DNA of 64,000 nucleotides from Alicyclobacillaceae bacterium (GTDB lineage Bacteria; Bacillota; Bacilli; Kyrpidiales; Kyrpidiaceae): NCBI GenBank assembly GCA_029961045.1, contig JASBVN010000020.1, positions 32,575 to 96,574 of the forward strand, read 5' to 3'. Shown piece by piece: positions 50,321 to 59,283 of this stretch (position 1 is its first letter; each line of letters starts with the position of its first letter). The notes under the pieces were generated by a model. It saw only the letters and a program-made list of their open reading frames with translations, ran no database searches and was not told where the DNA came from. The position numbers and the translations under genes were made by a program.

Positions 50321-52461
50321 GGCGCCACCCCCCACGCCTTCTGCCAATCTTGGAGAGACACCACCGGCAAGGTCGGTTTCGGACCGGCGGTCATAGACAG
50401 ACCCCGCTCATAGAACGCCTTGAGCACTCCCTTGACCCGCTCCGCGTCTCCCCGCGCCAGGGCGCCGTCGATCGGGCGGCGCACCTCTTCGCTCATCGGC
50501 CCCACCAGGGAGGCCGCCCGATCGGCGGACATCCCGAGCCCGTCCCGCAGGCCGAGGTACAAAAACGCCCGGCGGATGTCCTGGGTGAGCGATCGCACAC
50601 CCGATTGAACTCCCGATTGATCATACGGGACGGCCACCCGAACATAAGGATCGCCGAACAGCCATCCGTGAACGACTTCCACCAAGCGATAGTCGTCCAG
50701 ATTGTGATACCGGCTTTCTCCGGTCACAAAACTGTTTCCGCTGAGCCGGAAAAACGTTCCCGGAAAATCTCCCACCGCATCAAACGGCGGCACCGGCACA
50801 TACACCACCCGCCGGGCCCGGTTTTCCGGCGGATTCAGCCAGGTCCGGAAATACGCTTTGGCCCGGTCCACGCCCGCTGCAAAGCGCCGCGCCTCCAGGA
50901 CGTTCGACGGACTGCAGACCACCGCGCATCCCCCGGCCGAGGCCCGAACCTCGGTGAGCGCGCCGCCGAACAAGGACACTCCGTCCAGGTGGTCCCCCGA
51001 AAACACCGTCGAGCCTCCGGGCCCGGGCTGCCCCTCCACATTGGCGTAGACCGGCGCGGCAAATCCACTGATCGCCACCCGATACGCCGCAGAAGAAAGG
51101 GCGGGAAACATCTGCTCGTCGTCCGGGGAGCTCAACCGGATCCATCCGGGATACCACGTCTTCAGGTACAGGCGGCCGGGCAGGGGATACCACCCCTGGG
51201 TGAACGGCAGATAGACATCTTTCCCCCGTACAAACGCAGCAAACCGCTCGCCCTCACCGGCCACCCAATCATACACCCGGCCCCGGTATTCCACGTGCAT
51301 CGTCACGGTCCCCGGCGCCGTCCCGAACGCCGATCGCGCCACGGTGAAATGATCGCCGTCCCGCTCCACCGTCACCGGCTGCCCGTTGATCACCACGCGG
51401 TTTACGGTGAAAAGCCGGTTCAGCGTAAACGTCACCGTTTGCCCGGGGCCCAGGTCCGCCGTCCGGAACGTGAGATCGGCCGCTCCGTCCAAGACATCAT
51501 CCGGCTCCCGGTGCAGGGTGATGTCATAGGACTCCACGGGAAACGACATGGCCGGTGGGCGCCGTTCCGGATTGCCGCCGGCCGCTTGCCCGGCCGACGC
51601 CCTGGTGGTATACAGATCTTTCCATAACAGACCATACGGGACATACGCCGCCGCCGTCCCGATCATCACCAGGGCGGCCACGGCCAGCGCTTTCCTCCGG
51701 GCGGCAGCGGGCCACCGGGACATGAGCACGGCGGTCGCGGACGAGAGCAACCAGACCGTAAAAGCCGCCACAAACACCCTGGACAACGCGATTTCCCGGG
51801 AAATCAGCGAATACCCCCAGGTTTCGTTTCCGCGGATATAGTCGTTGTTGAACCATTGATTCAAGTGGAAGGTCTTGAGAAAATACCAATCAAAGCGATG
51901 GATCACAAACTCGTCCAAGAAAAACGTCCCGAACACCCAGCCGCAAAAGGCGATGAGGTACACCACCCGGCCCGGAATGGCCAGGGCCAAGAACATGGCC
52001 AAAGCCAGGGTCACCCCGTAGGACCATTCATCCTGAAGGGCGAAAAAGCCCAGATGCTGAACCAGAACATCTCCGGGCAGCTCCCGCCGGATGCCGAAGA
52101 AGGCGAAGAGAACCGCCATCACCAGGGTGAATTGGCTGAGGTACAACAACCCCGCGGCGTATTTTGCCGCGATGATTCCCCCTCGGGAGACCGGCAGGGC
52201 GCCGAGCCACTCATAGGTCGGCCGCAACACGTCCCGCCGCAGGAGCAGAACCCCCAATCCCATCGCCACACCCAGGCTCAAGGTCTGCTGAACTTCGTGG
52301 AAACCGTACACGGCCGCGTAGAGATCCTCGGACGCCGGAGGGCCGAGGCGGGACAAGTCGAGACAAAACCACAGCCCGAATCCGGCAGGCAGGAGCAGGA
52401 AGAACCAGTTTCTCCAAATCCATGCGCACTCCAGGCGAAATTGTCTCGTCCACGCGCTCAT
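50317..52461 (-). CDS. ABC permease-like membrane domain fused to degenerate M1-peptidase-like extracytoplasmic domain
   Basis: N-terminal TM domain (LLLRRDVLRPTYEWLGALPVSRGGIIAAKY); C-terminal beta-rich domain with RLVEVVHGWLFGD at the M1 HExxHxW position. Confidence 0.7.
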   Translation of the reverse strand: MSAWTRQFRLECAWIWRNWFFLLLPAGFGLWFCLDLSRLGPPASEDLYAAVYGFHEVQQTLSLGVAMGLGVLLLRRDVLRPTYEWLGALPVSRGGIIAAKYAAGLLYLSQFTLVMAVLFAFFGIRRELPGDVLVQHLGFFALQDEWSYGVTLALAMFLALAIPGRVVYLIAFCGWVFGTFFLDEFVIHRFDWYFLKTFHLNQWFNNDYIRGNETWGYSLISREIALSRVFVAAFTVWLLSSATAVLMSRWPAAARRKALAVAALVMIGTAAAYVPYGLLWKDLYTTRASAGQAAGGNPERRPPAMSFPVESYDITLHREPDDVLDGAADLTFRTADLGPGQTVTFTLNRLFTVNRVVINGQPVTVERDGDHFTVARSAFGTAPGTVTMHVEYRGRVYDWVAGEGERFAAFVRGKDVYLPFTQGWYPLPGRLYLKTWYPGWIRLSSPDDEQMFPALSSAAYRVAISGFAAPVYANVEGQPGPGGSTVFSGDHLDGVSLFGGALTEVRASAGGCAVVCSPSNVLEARRFAAGVDRAKAYFRTWLNPPENRARRVVYVPVPPFDAVGDFPGTFFRLSGNSFVTGESRYHNLDDYRLVEVVHGWLFGDPYVRVAVPYDQSGVQSGVRSLTQDIRRAFLYLGLRDGLGMSADRAASLVGPMSEEVRRPIDGALARGDAERVKGVLKAFYERGLSMTAGPKPTLPVVSLQDWQKAWGVAP

Positions 52462-53342
52462 TCCCGCCGTCCCCCCTTCCCCCCGATCAAAACCAGGTAC
52501 CCCTCCTCCAGGGTCGGGGCGACCGGCACCGCTTCCGGGGAAGGTCGCCTGTCGGCGATCACCCGGCACACCACATCCCGTGCACTCCCCCGGGTGGACA
52601 CGACCTGCAGTGGGGCCAGGGAGGGCAATTCCGCTTCGGTGGTCCGGATCTCCCATACTTTTCCTTCGGCACACCCCTGCAAATCATCGAGGCTTCCGGC
52701 CAGAACAAGCTCTCCCCGGTTCAGCACCGCCACCTGCCGGCAGGTGTTTTCAATATCCGCCACAATGTGGGTAGACAAAATCACCGTCTTGCGCGCACTG
52801 AGGGCGGTGAGGAGATTCCGGAACCGCACACGCTCCTCCGGGTCCAGCCCCGCCGTCGGCTCGTCGACGATGATCAACTGCGGATCACCCAGCAGAGCCT
52901 GGGCGATTCCCAACCGCTGCTTCATCCCGCCCGAATAGGTTTTCACTTTCCGGTGAGCCCGGTCGGCCAGATTCACCCTCTCGAGAACTTCCCGGATCTG
53001 TCTCCGCCGGAGTTTTCCATCCCGGATTCCCTTCATCACGGCGATGTAATCTAACAATTCATATCCCGTCATCTGGGGATAGAATTGGAAGAATTGCGGA
53101 AGGTAGCCGATGATTTTCCGGATCTCGTCGGGCCGTTCCAGGAGGGAAAGCCCGTATATCAGGGCATCACCGGACGTCGGGCGCAACAAGGTCGCCAACA
53201 GGCGCATCAGGGTGGTCTTGCCCGCGCCGTTTGGACCCAGCAGTCCGAACATGCCGGTCCCGATGGTCAGGTTGAGATCCCGCAGCGCCCAATGTGTCCG
53301 GTAGCGCTTGGAGAGACGCCGAATTTCAATCACGCCAACCAT
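52458..53342 (-). CDS. ABC transporter ATP-binding protein
   Basis: GPNGAGKTTLMRLLATLL, YSGGMKQRLGIAQALLGDPQLIIVDEPTAGLDP. Confidence 0.95.
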   Translation of the reverse strand: MVGVIEIRRLSKRYRTHWALRDLNLTIGTGMFGLLGPNGAGKTTLMRLLATLLRPTSGDALIYGLSLLERPDEIRKIIGYLPQFFQFYPQMTGYELLDYIAVMKGIRDGKLRRRQIREVLERVNLADRAHRKVKTYSGGMKQRLGIAQALLGDPQLIIVDEPTAGLDPEERVRFRNLLTALSARKTVILSTHIVADIENTCRQVAVLNRGELVLAGSLDDLQGCAEGKVWEIRTTEAELPSLAPLQVVSTRGSARDVVCRVIADRRPSPEAVPVAPTLEEGYLVLIGGKGGRRE

Positions 53343-53382
53343 CCTTTTCTCTCTCGTGCTTCGGCGGGCCCGCCACTTGTAT

Positions 53383-53408
53383 GACGATAAACCGTCCCAA
53401 AAAGTTAT
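53383..53408 (-). promoter_or_regulatory. Candidate ECF-sigma promoter of the ABC/sigma operon
   Basis: Minus strand ATAAC-N17-CGTC upstream of the first gene. Confidence 0.6.
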
Positions 53409-53491
53409 CCGCCCAAAGGGCTTTCCGTCCTTTCCCTCTTCATGTAAAATGAAACTTGGATCACCGATCGCTCGCCGGGGGGAATGCCGCC

Positions 53492-53854
53492 GTGGACCCA
53501 CAAAATGGGGAAAAGGGACAGATCATTCAGGCTATTTTGGAACTCAGCGATATGCTGACCGGATTTCGCCGGGAAGTCTCCCGGCAGTTTCAGGAGGTCG
53601 GTCGCCGATTCGAGGAGATCGACCAACGATTCGAACAGATCGAGCAGAGGTTAGAACAGATCGAGCAGCGGATAGAACAAATTGAGGCGCGCCTCGACCG
53701 GATGGAGGGCGATATCCGGGAATTGAACCAACGGGTCGGGCGGCTGGAGACAAAAGTGGAGGCCATCCAGCGGGACGTAGAATACCTGAGGGAAAAGGTC
53801 TGCGAACACGACCGGGACATTTTCCACTTGAAACACGAAAGGGCGGGGCGATGA
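53492..53854 (+). CDS. Coiled-coil protein (paralog of 61046..61396)
   Basis: Long amphipathic heptad/7-aa repeats FEQIEQRLEQIEQRIEQIEARL; conserved C-terminus VEYLREKVCEHDRDIFHLK. Confidence 0.75.
   Translation: MDPQNGEKGQIIQAILELSDMLTGFRREVSRQFQEVGRRFEEIDQRFEQIEQRLEQIEQRIEQIEARLDRMEGDIRELNQRVGRLETKVEAIQRDVEYLREKVCEHDRDIFHLKHERAGR
53612..53695 (+). repeat. Four tandem 21-bp units encoding EQIEQR-type 7-aa repeats
   Basis: gaggagatcgaccaacgattc / gaacagatcgagcagaggtta / gaacagatcgagcagcggata / gaacaaattgaggcgcgcctc. Confidence 0.9.
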
Positions 53855-53874
53855 CCCCGCCCGGCCGCAGCCCA

Positions 53875-55149
53875 TCAGTCCGCCCCGCATCCGGCGGCGA
53901 CTTCTCCGCGGGGCACCGCCACCAGCGCCTCCTGTTCCAACGTCCCCCCGACCTCGAGCAATTTGTCGACCAGCGGCCAAAACTCCCGGTAGCGCTCCTC
54001 CTCCCGGAGCCGCTCCAACCGACGTCGGTACGCCTCTCCGAAGGGCTCCGCCAGATCCCGGTAGCGATCCAGCCACTCCGGTTCCATCCGCCAAGGCTTC
54101 ACCTCCGGCCACACCGCTTCCCGAATGTTTTGGGCGATGAGAATGCCGCCGTAATCCAGATCCCCCCAGTGCCGGTACACCGCCCGGGCTCCGAGCACAT
54201 CCCGGATTTGCCGCAGGAACCGGCGCTTGCCCGGGCTGGGGAACCCGCCCAGGTACAGCACGAGGACATCCCGGGGCACCTGGCGCACGAACAACCGGAA
54301 CACCGCCTTATTTTCGATGGAAAGCACCGTCCGGACCGGTAGGTCCACGATTTCCGCCTCCCGCAGGGTGTCCGCATCCAGGGCCAGGCCGTAGGGGAAA
54401 GCCCCGGCATCGATGATCCGGTCCCGGATCCGCGCCCGGAGAGGCCCAAAAAATGCGATATCCTCCTGGTTGCGCAGGATGCCGACCTCGCCGAGCAGCG
54501 CCTCCTCTTCCTCTTCCGCCTCGCCCCGGGGCGACGGTCCGAACCGCCGGAGGAGGCCCACCAGCCTCCCCCGCACCCGACGCTCAAACACTTTGCTACC
54601 GCCGAGATAGCGCATCGAGAACACCCGCTCGGTCAGCTCTTCCTCTCCCTTGTCCTCAATGCCCCGAAGCGCCCGCCACAACCCCTGGCGCGTCTCGCCG
54701 TCCGCCGGAATCAAGCTGTCCGGGACACTTCCCCGCTCCCTCAGTTGGGCGAGGGACAGATCCAGCCACGCCCGAACCCACGGGAGATGAAATTCCTCCC
54801 TCCGGCGCCGGATCTCCTCTTCCAGGGCCGCCCACCTCTCCCGCTCGGGCACCCGCCCCAGCAGGCGGTACGCCCGCTCCACCCCCTCGGGGCAGAGGAT
54901 CACCCGCCGCAACAGGTTTCCTTCCTCGTGCTTCACCCATTCCAGGCGTACGATCCCTTCCTCTTGCCAGCGGGCCAGGATGCCGTGACATTCCCTCACG
55001 GCATCCGGATCGCCGCCGTGGAGGTATTCCGGCAGGGTCCGGTCCGATACCGGCACCGAGAGGCGGCGGGTCAGATTCCCGCCCCGCCGTTCATAGCCGT
55101 CCACCAGCTTGTTCAGCAGGTGCCGCGCCCACCTCTCCCCAAGTGGCAT
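53875..55149 (-). CDS. jetD: Wadjet system nuclease JetD (Toprim)
   Basis: Toprim-like VLSIENKAVFRLF and YRHWGDLDYGGILIAQNI; position after SMC-like jetC. Confidence 0.9.
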   Translation of the reverse strand: MPLGERWARHLLNKLVDGYERRGGNLTRRLSVPVSDRTLPEYLHGGDPDAVRECHGILARWQEEGIVRLEWVKHEEGNLLRRVILCPEGVERAYRLLGRVPERERWAALEEEIRRRREEFHLPWVRAWLDLSLAQLRERGSVPDSLIPADGETRQGLWRALRGIEDKGEEELTERVFSMRYLGGSKVFERRVRGRLVGLLRRFGPSPRGEAEEEEEALLGEVGILRNQEDIAFFGPLRARIRDRIIDAGAFPYGLALDADTLREAEIVDLPVRTVLSIENKAVFRLFVRQVPRDVLVLYLGGFPSPGKRRFLRQIRDVLGARAVYRHWGDLDYGGILIAQNIREAVWPEVKPWRMEPEWLDRYRDLAEPFGEAYRRRLERLREEERYREFWPLVDKLLEVGGTLEQEALVAVPRGEVAAGCGAD

Positions 55150-58100
55150 CCTCCACCACCTCCTCGTCGGGGTTGAAGGGATCGATCCGGGTATCCTGCC
55201 GCACCCGGGTCACCAGAAGGGTGCGGTCGGCCAGGGGCGCCACGTCGGGAATCTTTTCCGTCGGCGCCGAAATCACCGCTTGCAGACCCATTTTCCGCAC
55301 CAGGCGCAGACTTTCCCGAATCCGCTGGTGATCCATTTTATTGTAGGCCTCGTCAAAGACGATCAGGCGCAGGGTGAAATCGTGCCCCGGCTGATTCACC
55401 CGGTAGACCTGAGCGAACGATGCGAGCACAGAGATGTAAAAGGGCGTCTGGGTTTCGCCGCCGGATTTCTTGACAATGGCCCGGGACAGGCGGCTCGTCC
55501 GGCCCTCTTCGTCCGTCTCCACCAGGTCAAAGTCCAGATACGTCCGGTAATCGGTAAATAGTTCCAGATTCTTTTCCAGTTGCGTCTGCATCGCCGGATC
55601 GGCCTCGTCCACATCGACGATATGCCTGAACAATTCGTCCAGCACTTCCCCGTACCGCTCTTGGAAGGGGAGGGAAAAGAGACTGTAGCCTTCCACCAAA
55701 AGGTCGTCCATGATCATGTCGTAAAATCGCTTGTACCGGGGATTCGCCGTCACCGAAAACTGGTATTTTACCCGGCCGAAGGAGAATTGGCGCAGGGCGT
55801 CGTTGAGCATGGCGATCTGTTCTTTCACCATCTCGATGTTGCCCCGCAATTTGCTGACAAAATCCTCCTTAAACTGGATCTGGGCCCGCTCCTTGGCCTC
55901 GCGGATTTTTTGCTCGTATTCCGTCAGTTGGCTTTCGGTCAGGCGCCGCCATTCCTGCCGGTACGCTTCGTTGTCCGGCCGGTGGATATCGAATCCGGCC
56001 TGAAATTCCCGATTGTAACGTTCCCTTAACAAAACCAGTTGTTCCCAATTCTTGATTCGACGATTTTCCTCTACCGCCTTCTGCCGGCCGAAATTCTGTA
56101 GGATCGCCTCCGCCGATCCCAGGCGCCGCAATTCCTGCTCAAACCGCGGCTCCCCTTCGTCCCGCGCAAAAGCCGGGTCAAAGGCTTCTTGCAGCCGCCG
56201 CCTCTGCTCCCCGGCCGCCCGGATCGCCTCGGGCAACTCTCTCTCGGCCAATAGCCGCCTCCGTTCCTCCAGGGCGCCCCGGCTCTTCTGAGCGGCCCGC
56301 AACCGCTCATCCGCACGGCGCATCTCTTCCTCACACCGCCGGATCTCCTCGCCGAGGGCCCACACGTCGCTCAGATCGAGGCGGCCCAGAGCTTCCGCGG
56401 CCTCCCGGTACTCTCGCTGCACGGCGATCAGGTCCTGCACCGCGGCCTCCGCCCTCTCCGCATCCCGGAGTTCTTCTTCGGACAGGACGGGGATCGCCGC
56501 CCAATGTTTTGCCCGCCCCAGGGCGCCCTCCCATCCGGACAGCAGCCCGTCCAACTCCTCCAGCCGCCGCAGGGTCTGCGCCAACTGCTGCTCCACGGCC
56601 CGGCGACCGATAAACAGCGTCTCCCACCGCTTCGGATTGAGCTGCCGGGCGACAAAATTCTGGTACAGCATCCCATCCCGGGTGATGGCCGTCCGGTGCA
56701 GGCGCAAATCCTCCACCCGATCGCATTTCATCACCCGGCCCAGCAGGTAATCGGCATACGCCCGGGCCAGCGGGTCGTCCGTCGCGATCTCCTCCGCCAG
56801 GGACCCGGGGAGCACCTCCGGTTTTTGTTCGAGAATCCGTCCCGTGTCCACTAGGCCCACATCATACAGCTTCCGTTCCTTTTTCGCCGCGTCGTAGATT
56901 TTCAGGGCGTCGACAAAATACTCCGGTGCCACGAGCAGGTAGAACCGCTGGGTGTGCAGGTACCCCTCAATCGCCCGTTGCCACGTTTCATCCCGGATTT
57001 CGAGCAGGTCGCTGAATACGTGAACCGGAATGTCCCTCCCGTACCGTTCCGACAATTCCCGGCGCAGCAAATCCCGCAGGGCAATCACCGCCGGTTCGTA
57101 CTGCTTGATGCCCCGGCGCAGTTCTTCCGCCGCCTTCCGCCTGGCCTCGCGTTCTTCCCGCCAGCCATCCCACACCTGTTGGAACCGGATGGCCCCTTCC
57201 CGGAGCCGCTCCGCGGCGGGCTCCATCCGCTCCCGGACCGCAACGAGCCTCCGCCCGTCCACCCGCCACCGGGACGGTTCGATCTGCAGCAAGGCGCCCT
57301 GTTTCACGTCCGCCGGCACATCCGGCGGCGCCGGCAGAAGGCCGGCGGCCTCCCCCGCCAGCGCCGCAGCCTCCCGGTACAGCGCCGCGATTCCGGCCAG
57401 GGCGGCGGCGTCCTCCTCGGATCCCGCCCGCCCCGGCTCTCCGGACCCCCACTCCCGCAACCCCGCCGCCAGAGCATCCCAAGTCGCGCGGTGACGGATC
57501 CACTGATCGGCGACCCGCCGGACATCCCGGATGAGCGAAGCGGCTTGGGTTTCGGCCATCTCCATCCGCCGGCGCAACTCCTGCTCCTTCAAATACTGAC
57601 TGGAGGAGGCCCGCTCCTGGATCAGCCGGTCCCGGCGCTCCCGCAGCTCTTCCAGGCTCTGCTCTTCCCGGGAAATGTCCGCCTCCAGGGCGGCCAGATC
57701 CCGGTTCAGGCCGCCGACCTGCGCCTCGATCTGGGCCGCCCTTTCCTCCGCTTGGTGGAGCCTTGCCCGCTCCAACAGGTACCCGTACACCGCCAGGCGC
57801 CGGTCGGCCGCCTCCACCTCCGCGAAGGTCCGTTCCACCTCTTCGAGGGCGGCGATCCGGCGCTTGACCGCCTCCAGCTCCTGCTCCATGCGGCGGTAAT
57901 GGCGGATATTTTCCCGCATATCCTCGATGTCCACCTGGTGCTGGACATCGCAGACAAACTCGGAAATGAACCCCGCCACGTCGAGAATCGGCGAAAAGGG
58001 AACGGCTTTGCGGAACAGCCGGAAAAACCGGTCGCTCAAACGGCCCATTTTGGCCAAAAACATTTCCTGGTACCGTTTGTTCGACTCGTACATCTCGAAC

Positions 58101-58585
58101 TTGCCCCGCATGTGGAGCTGCCCCCACTGGCGCAGGGCGGTAATATCCAGCGGCACCCCGTCTTTGACAAAATGAAAATCCGGAAGGGGCCCGGAGAGGG
58201 AAAAGAACCGGTGATCGTGCCCCCCGTCGGGATAGCTGTCGAAGACGACCCCGAGGCAGAAAAACTCCCCCCGGGCCACGTCCTCAAACTCCCCGACGAT
58301 ATAGCTCGAAAAAGCGCCCTCCCGGAGATAGGCGACCCGCCCCTCCTCTTCTTCGCCGACCTCTCCCCGCAGATACCCCTTGAGGGTGCGCCGGGACTGG
58401 CCGCTTGCCGCCTTATTGAAAAAATGGCCGCTGGTATCGCCCAAAATCAGCAATTGCAGGGCGTCGATCACCGTACTCTTGCCCGCCCCGTTTTTCCCCG
58501 TCAAAAACGTAATGGTGCCGAACTCGAGCACCGCTTTGACGATGTAGTGCCAATTGATGAGCAAAAGCCGCCGGAGCCGTTTCAC
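55091..58585 (-). CDS. jetC: Wadjet SMC/MukB-like ATPase JetC
   Basis: ITFLTGKNGAGKSTVIDALQLLILGDTSG Walker A, long coiled coil, KKSGGETQTPFYISVLASFAQVYR signature, LIVFDEAYNKMD Walker B. Confidence 0.95.
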   Translation of the reverse strand: MKRLRRLLLINWHYIVKAVLEFGTITFLTGKNGAGKSTVIDALQLLILGDTSGHFFNKAASGQSRRTLKGYLRGEVGEEEEGRVAYLREGAFSSYIVGEFEDVARGEFFCLGVVFDSYPDGGHDHRFFSLSGPLPDFHFVKDGVPLDITALRQWGQLHMRGKFEMYESNKRYQEMFLAKMGRLSDRFFRLFRKAVPFSPILDVAGFISEFVCDVQHQVDIEDMRENIRHYRRMEQELEAVKRRIAALEEVERTFAEVEAADRRLAVYGYLLERARLHQAEERAAQIEAQVGGLNRDLAALEADISREEQSLEELRERRDRLIQERASSSQYLKEQELRRRMEMAETQAASLIRDVRRVADQWIRHRATWDALAAGLREWGSGEPGRAGSEEDAAALAGIAALYREAAALAGEAAGLLPAPPDVPADVKQGALLQIEPSRWRVDGRRLVAVRERMEPAAERLREGAIRFQQVWDGWREEREARRKAAEELRRGIKQYEPAVIALRDLLRRELSERYGRDIPVHVFSDLLEIRDETWQRAIEGYLHTQRFYLLVAPEYFVDALKIYDAAKKERKLYDVGLVDTGRILEQKPEVLPGSLAEEIATDDPLARAYADYLLGRVMKCDRVEDLRLHRTAITRDGMLYQNFVARQLNPKRWETLFIGRRAVEQQLAQTLRRLEELDGLLSGWEGALGRAKHWAAIPVLSEEELRDAERAEAAVQDLIAVQREYREAAEALGRLDLSDVWALGEEIRRCEEEMRRADERLRAAQKSRGALEERRRLLAERELPEAIRAAGEQRRRLQEAFDPAFARDEGEPRFEQELRRLGSAEAILQNFGRQKAVEENRRIKNWEQLVLLRERYNREFQAGFDIHRPDNEAYRQEWRRLTESQLTEYEQKIREAKERAQIQFKEDFVSKLRGNIEMVKEQIAMLNDALRQFSFGRVKYQFSVTANPRYKRFYDMIMDDLLVEGYSLFSLPFQERYGEVLDELFRHIVDVDEADPAMQTQLEKNLELFTDYRTYLDFDLVETDEEGRTSRLSRAIVKKSGGETQTPFYISVLASFAQVYRVNQPGHDFTLRLIVFDEAYNKMDHQRIRESLRLVRKMGLQAVISAPTEKIPDVAPLADRTLLVTRVRQDTRIDPFNPDEEVVEDATWGEVGAAPAEQAGGRL

Positions 58586-59283
58586 AGCGCCTCCCCCTTG
58601 TCCATGCCGGTCTCGTCCCACTCCCTATCCCCGGCGTCATCCTCGCCCCCGTCGAGGGCCCACGCCGCCTGCAGAGCCCCGGCCCGCTCCCGATCCTTCA
58701 GGCGCTCAAAGAGCCCCTGCACCGCTTCGTCGGGGACGGCGATCCGGATCGTCGGATAGAGAATCCACCGGCTGTCGGGATCGGTCGCCTCCCCGTCGAT
58801 CCGCTCCAACACGTTCCGCCGGCGCAGACTGCCGAGCGCCGCTTTGAGATGGTTGGCCGGGGGCTGCCCTTGAAGGAGTCCCAGGGCGTGGAATCTCCCG
58901 AGCAACTCCCGCAGGGCGATCACCACCTCCCGGCGCTGGGAGGCCTCCTCCAGCTTTTCTTCATACACCAGGCGCAACCCACACAAAAAATACGTCGTCC
59001 ATTTGTCGAAGCGGTACCGGTTGCGCCCGAACCGGTTGTACAGAGCGGCCACTCCGGTCCGGGACTCTACCTGGATCGCCCATCCGGCCACCTGCAAATA
59101 CGCCTCCACCAGAGGCAGGTGCCGCTCGACAAACCGGTAGTCCGGGTCCGTCCGCATCCGCCGCTCCCGTGGATCCCACATCTCCCGCACGAGAAACGTC
59201 TCGTCGAAGAGCCGGCTCAACACCGCGGCCATCTGCTCCCGATCGCGTTCCGACAACTGCTGATACTCAGCCCACCAATCCAC
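58582..59283 (-). CDS. jetB: Wadjet MukE-like subunit JetB
   Basis: Position between jetA and jetC with 4-nt overlap; winged-helix-like RYRFDKWTTYFLCGLRLVYEEKLEE. Confidence 0.85.
   Translation of the reverse strand: MDWWAEYQQLSERDREQMAAVLSRLFDETFLVREMWDPRERRMRTDPDYRFVERHLPLVEAYLQVAGWAIQVESRTGVAALYNRFGRNRYRFDKWTTYFLCGLRLVYEEKLEEASQRREVVIALRELLGRFHALGLLQGQPPANHLKAALGSLRRRNVLERIDGEATDPDSRWILYPTIRIAVPDEAVQGLFERLKDRERAGALQAAWALDGGEDDAGDREWDETGMDKGEAL

Noticed and set aside
53841-53862. GGGCGGGG-CGATGA-CCCCGCCC hairpin at the end of the coiled-coil gene as a Rho-independent terminator
   Set aside because: Perfect stem but only a very short, interrupted T-tract (TTTCGTGTTT) on the minus side; possible weak jetD terminator but not claimed
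56954-58759. 601-aa plus-strand ORF
   Set aside because: Antisense shadow of jetC coiled coil
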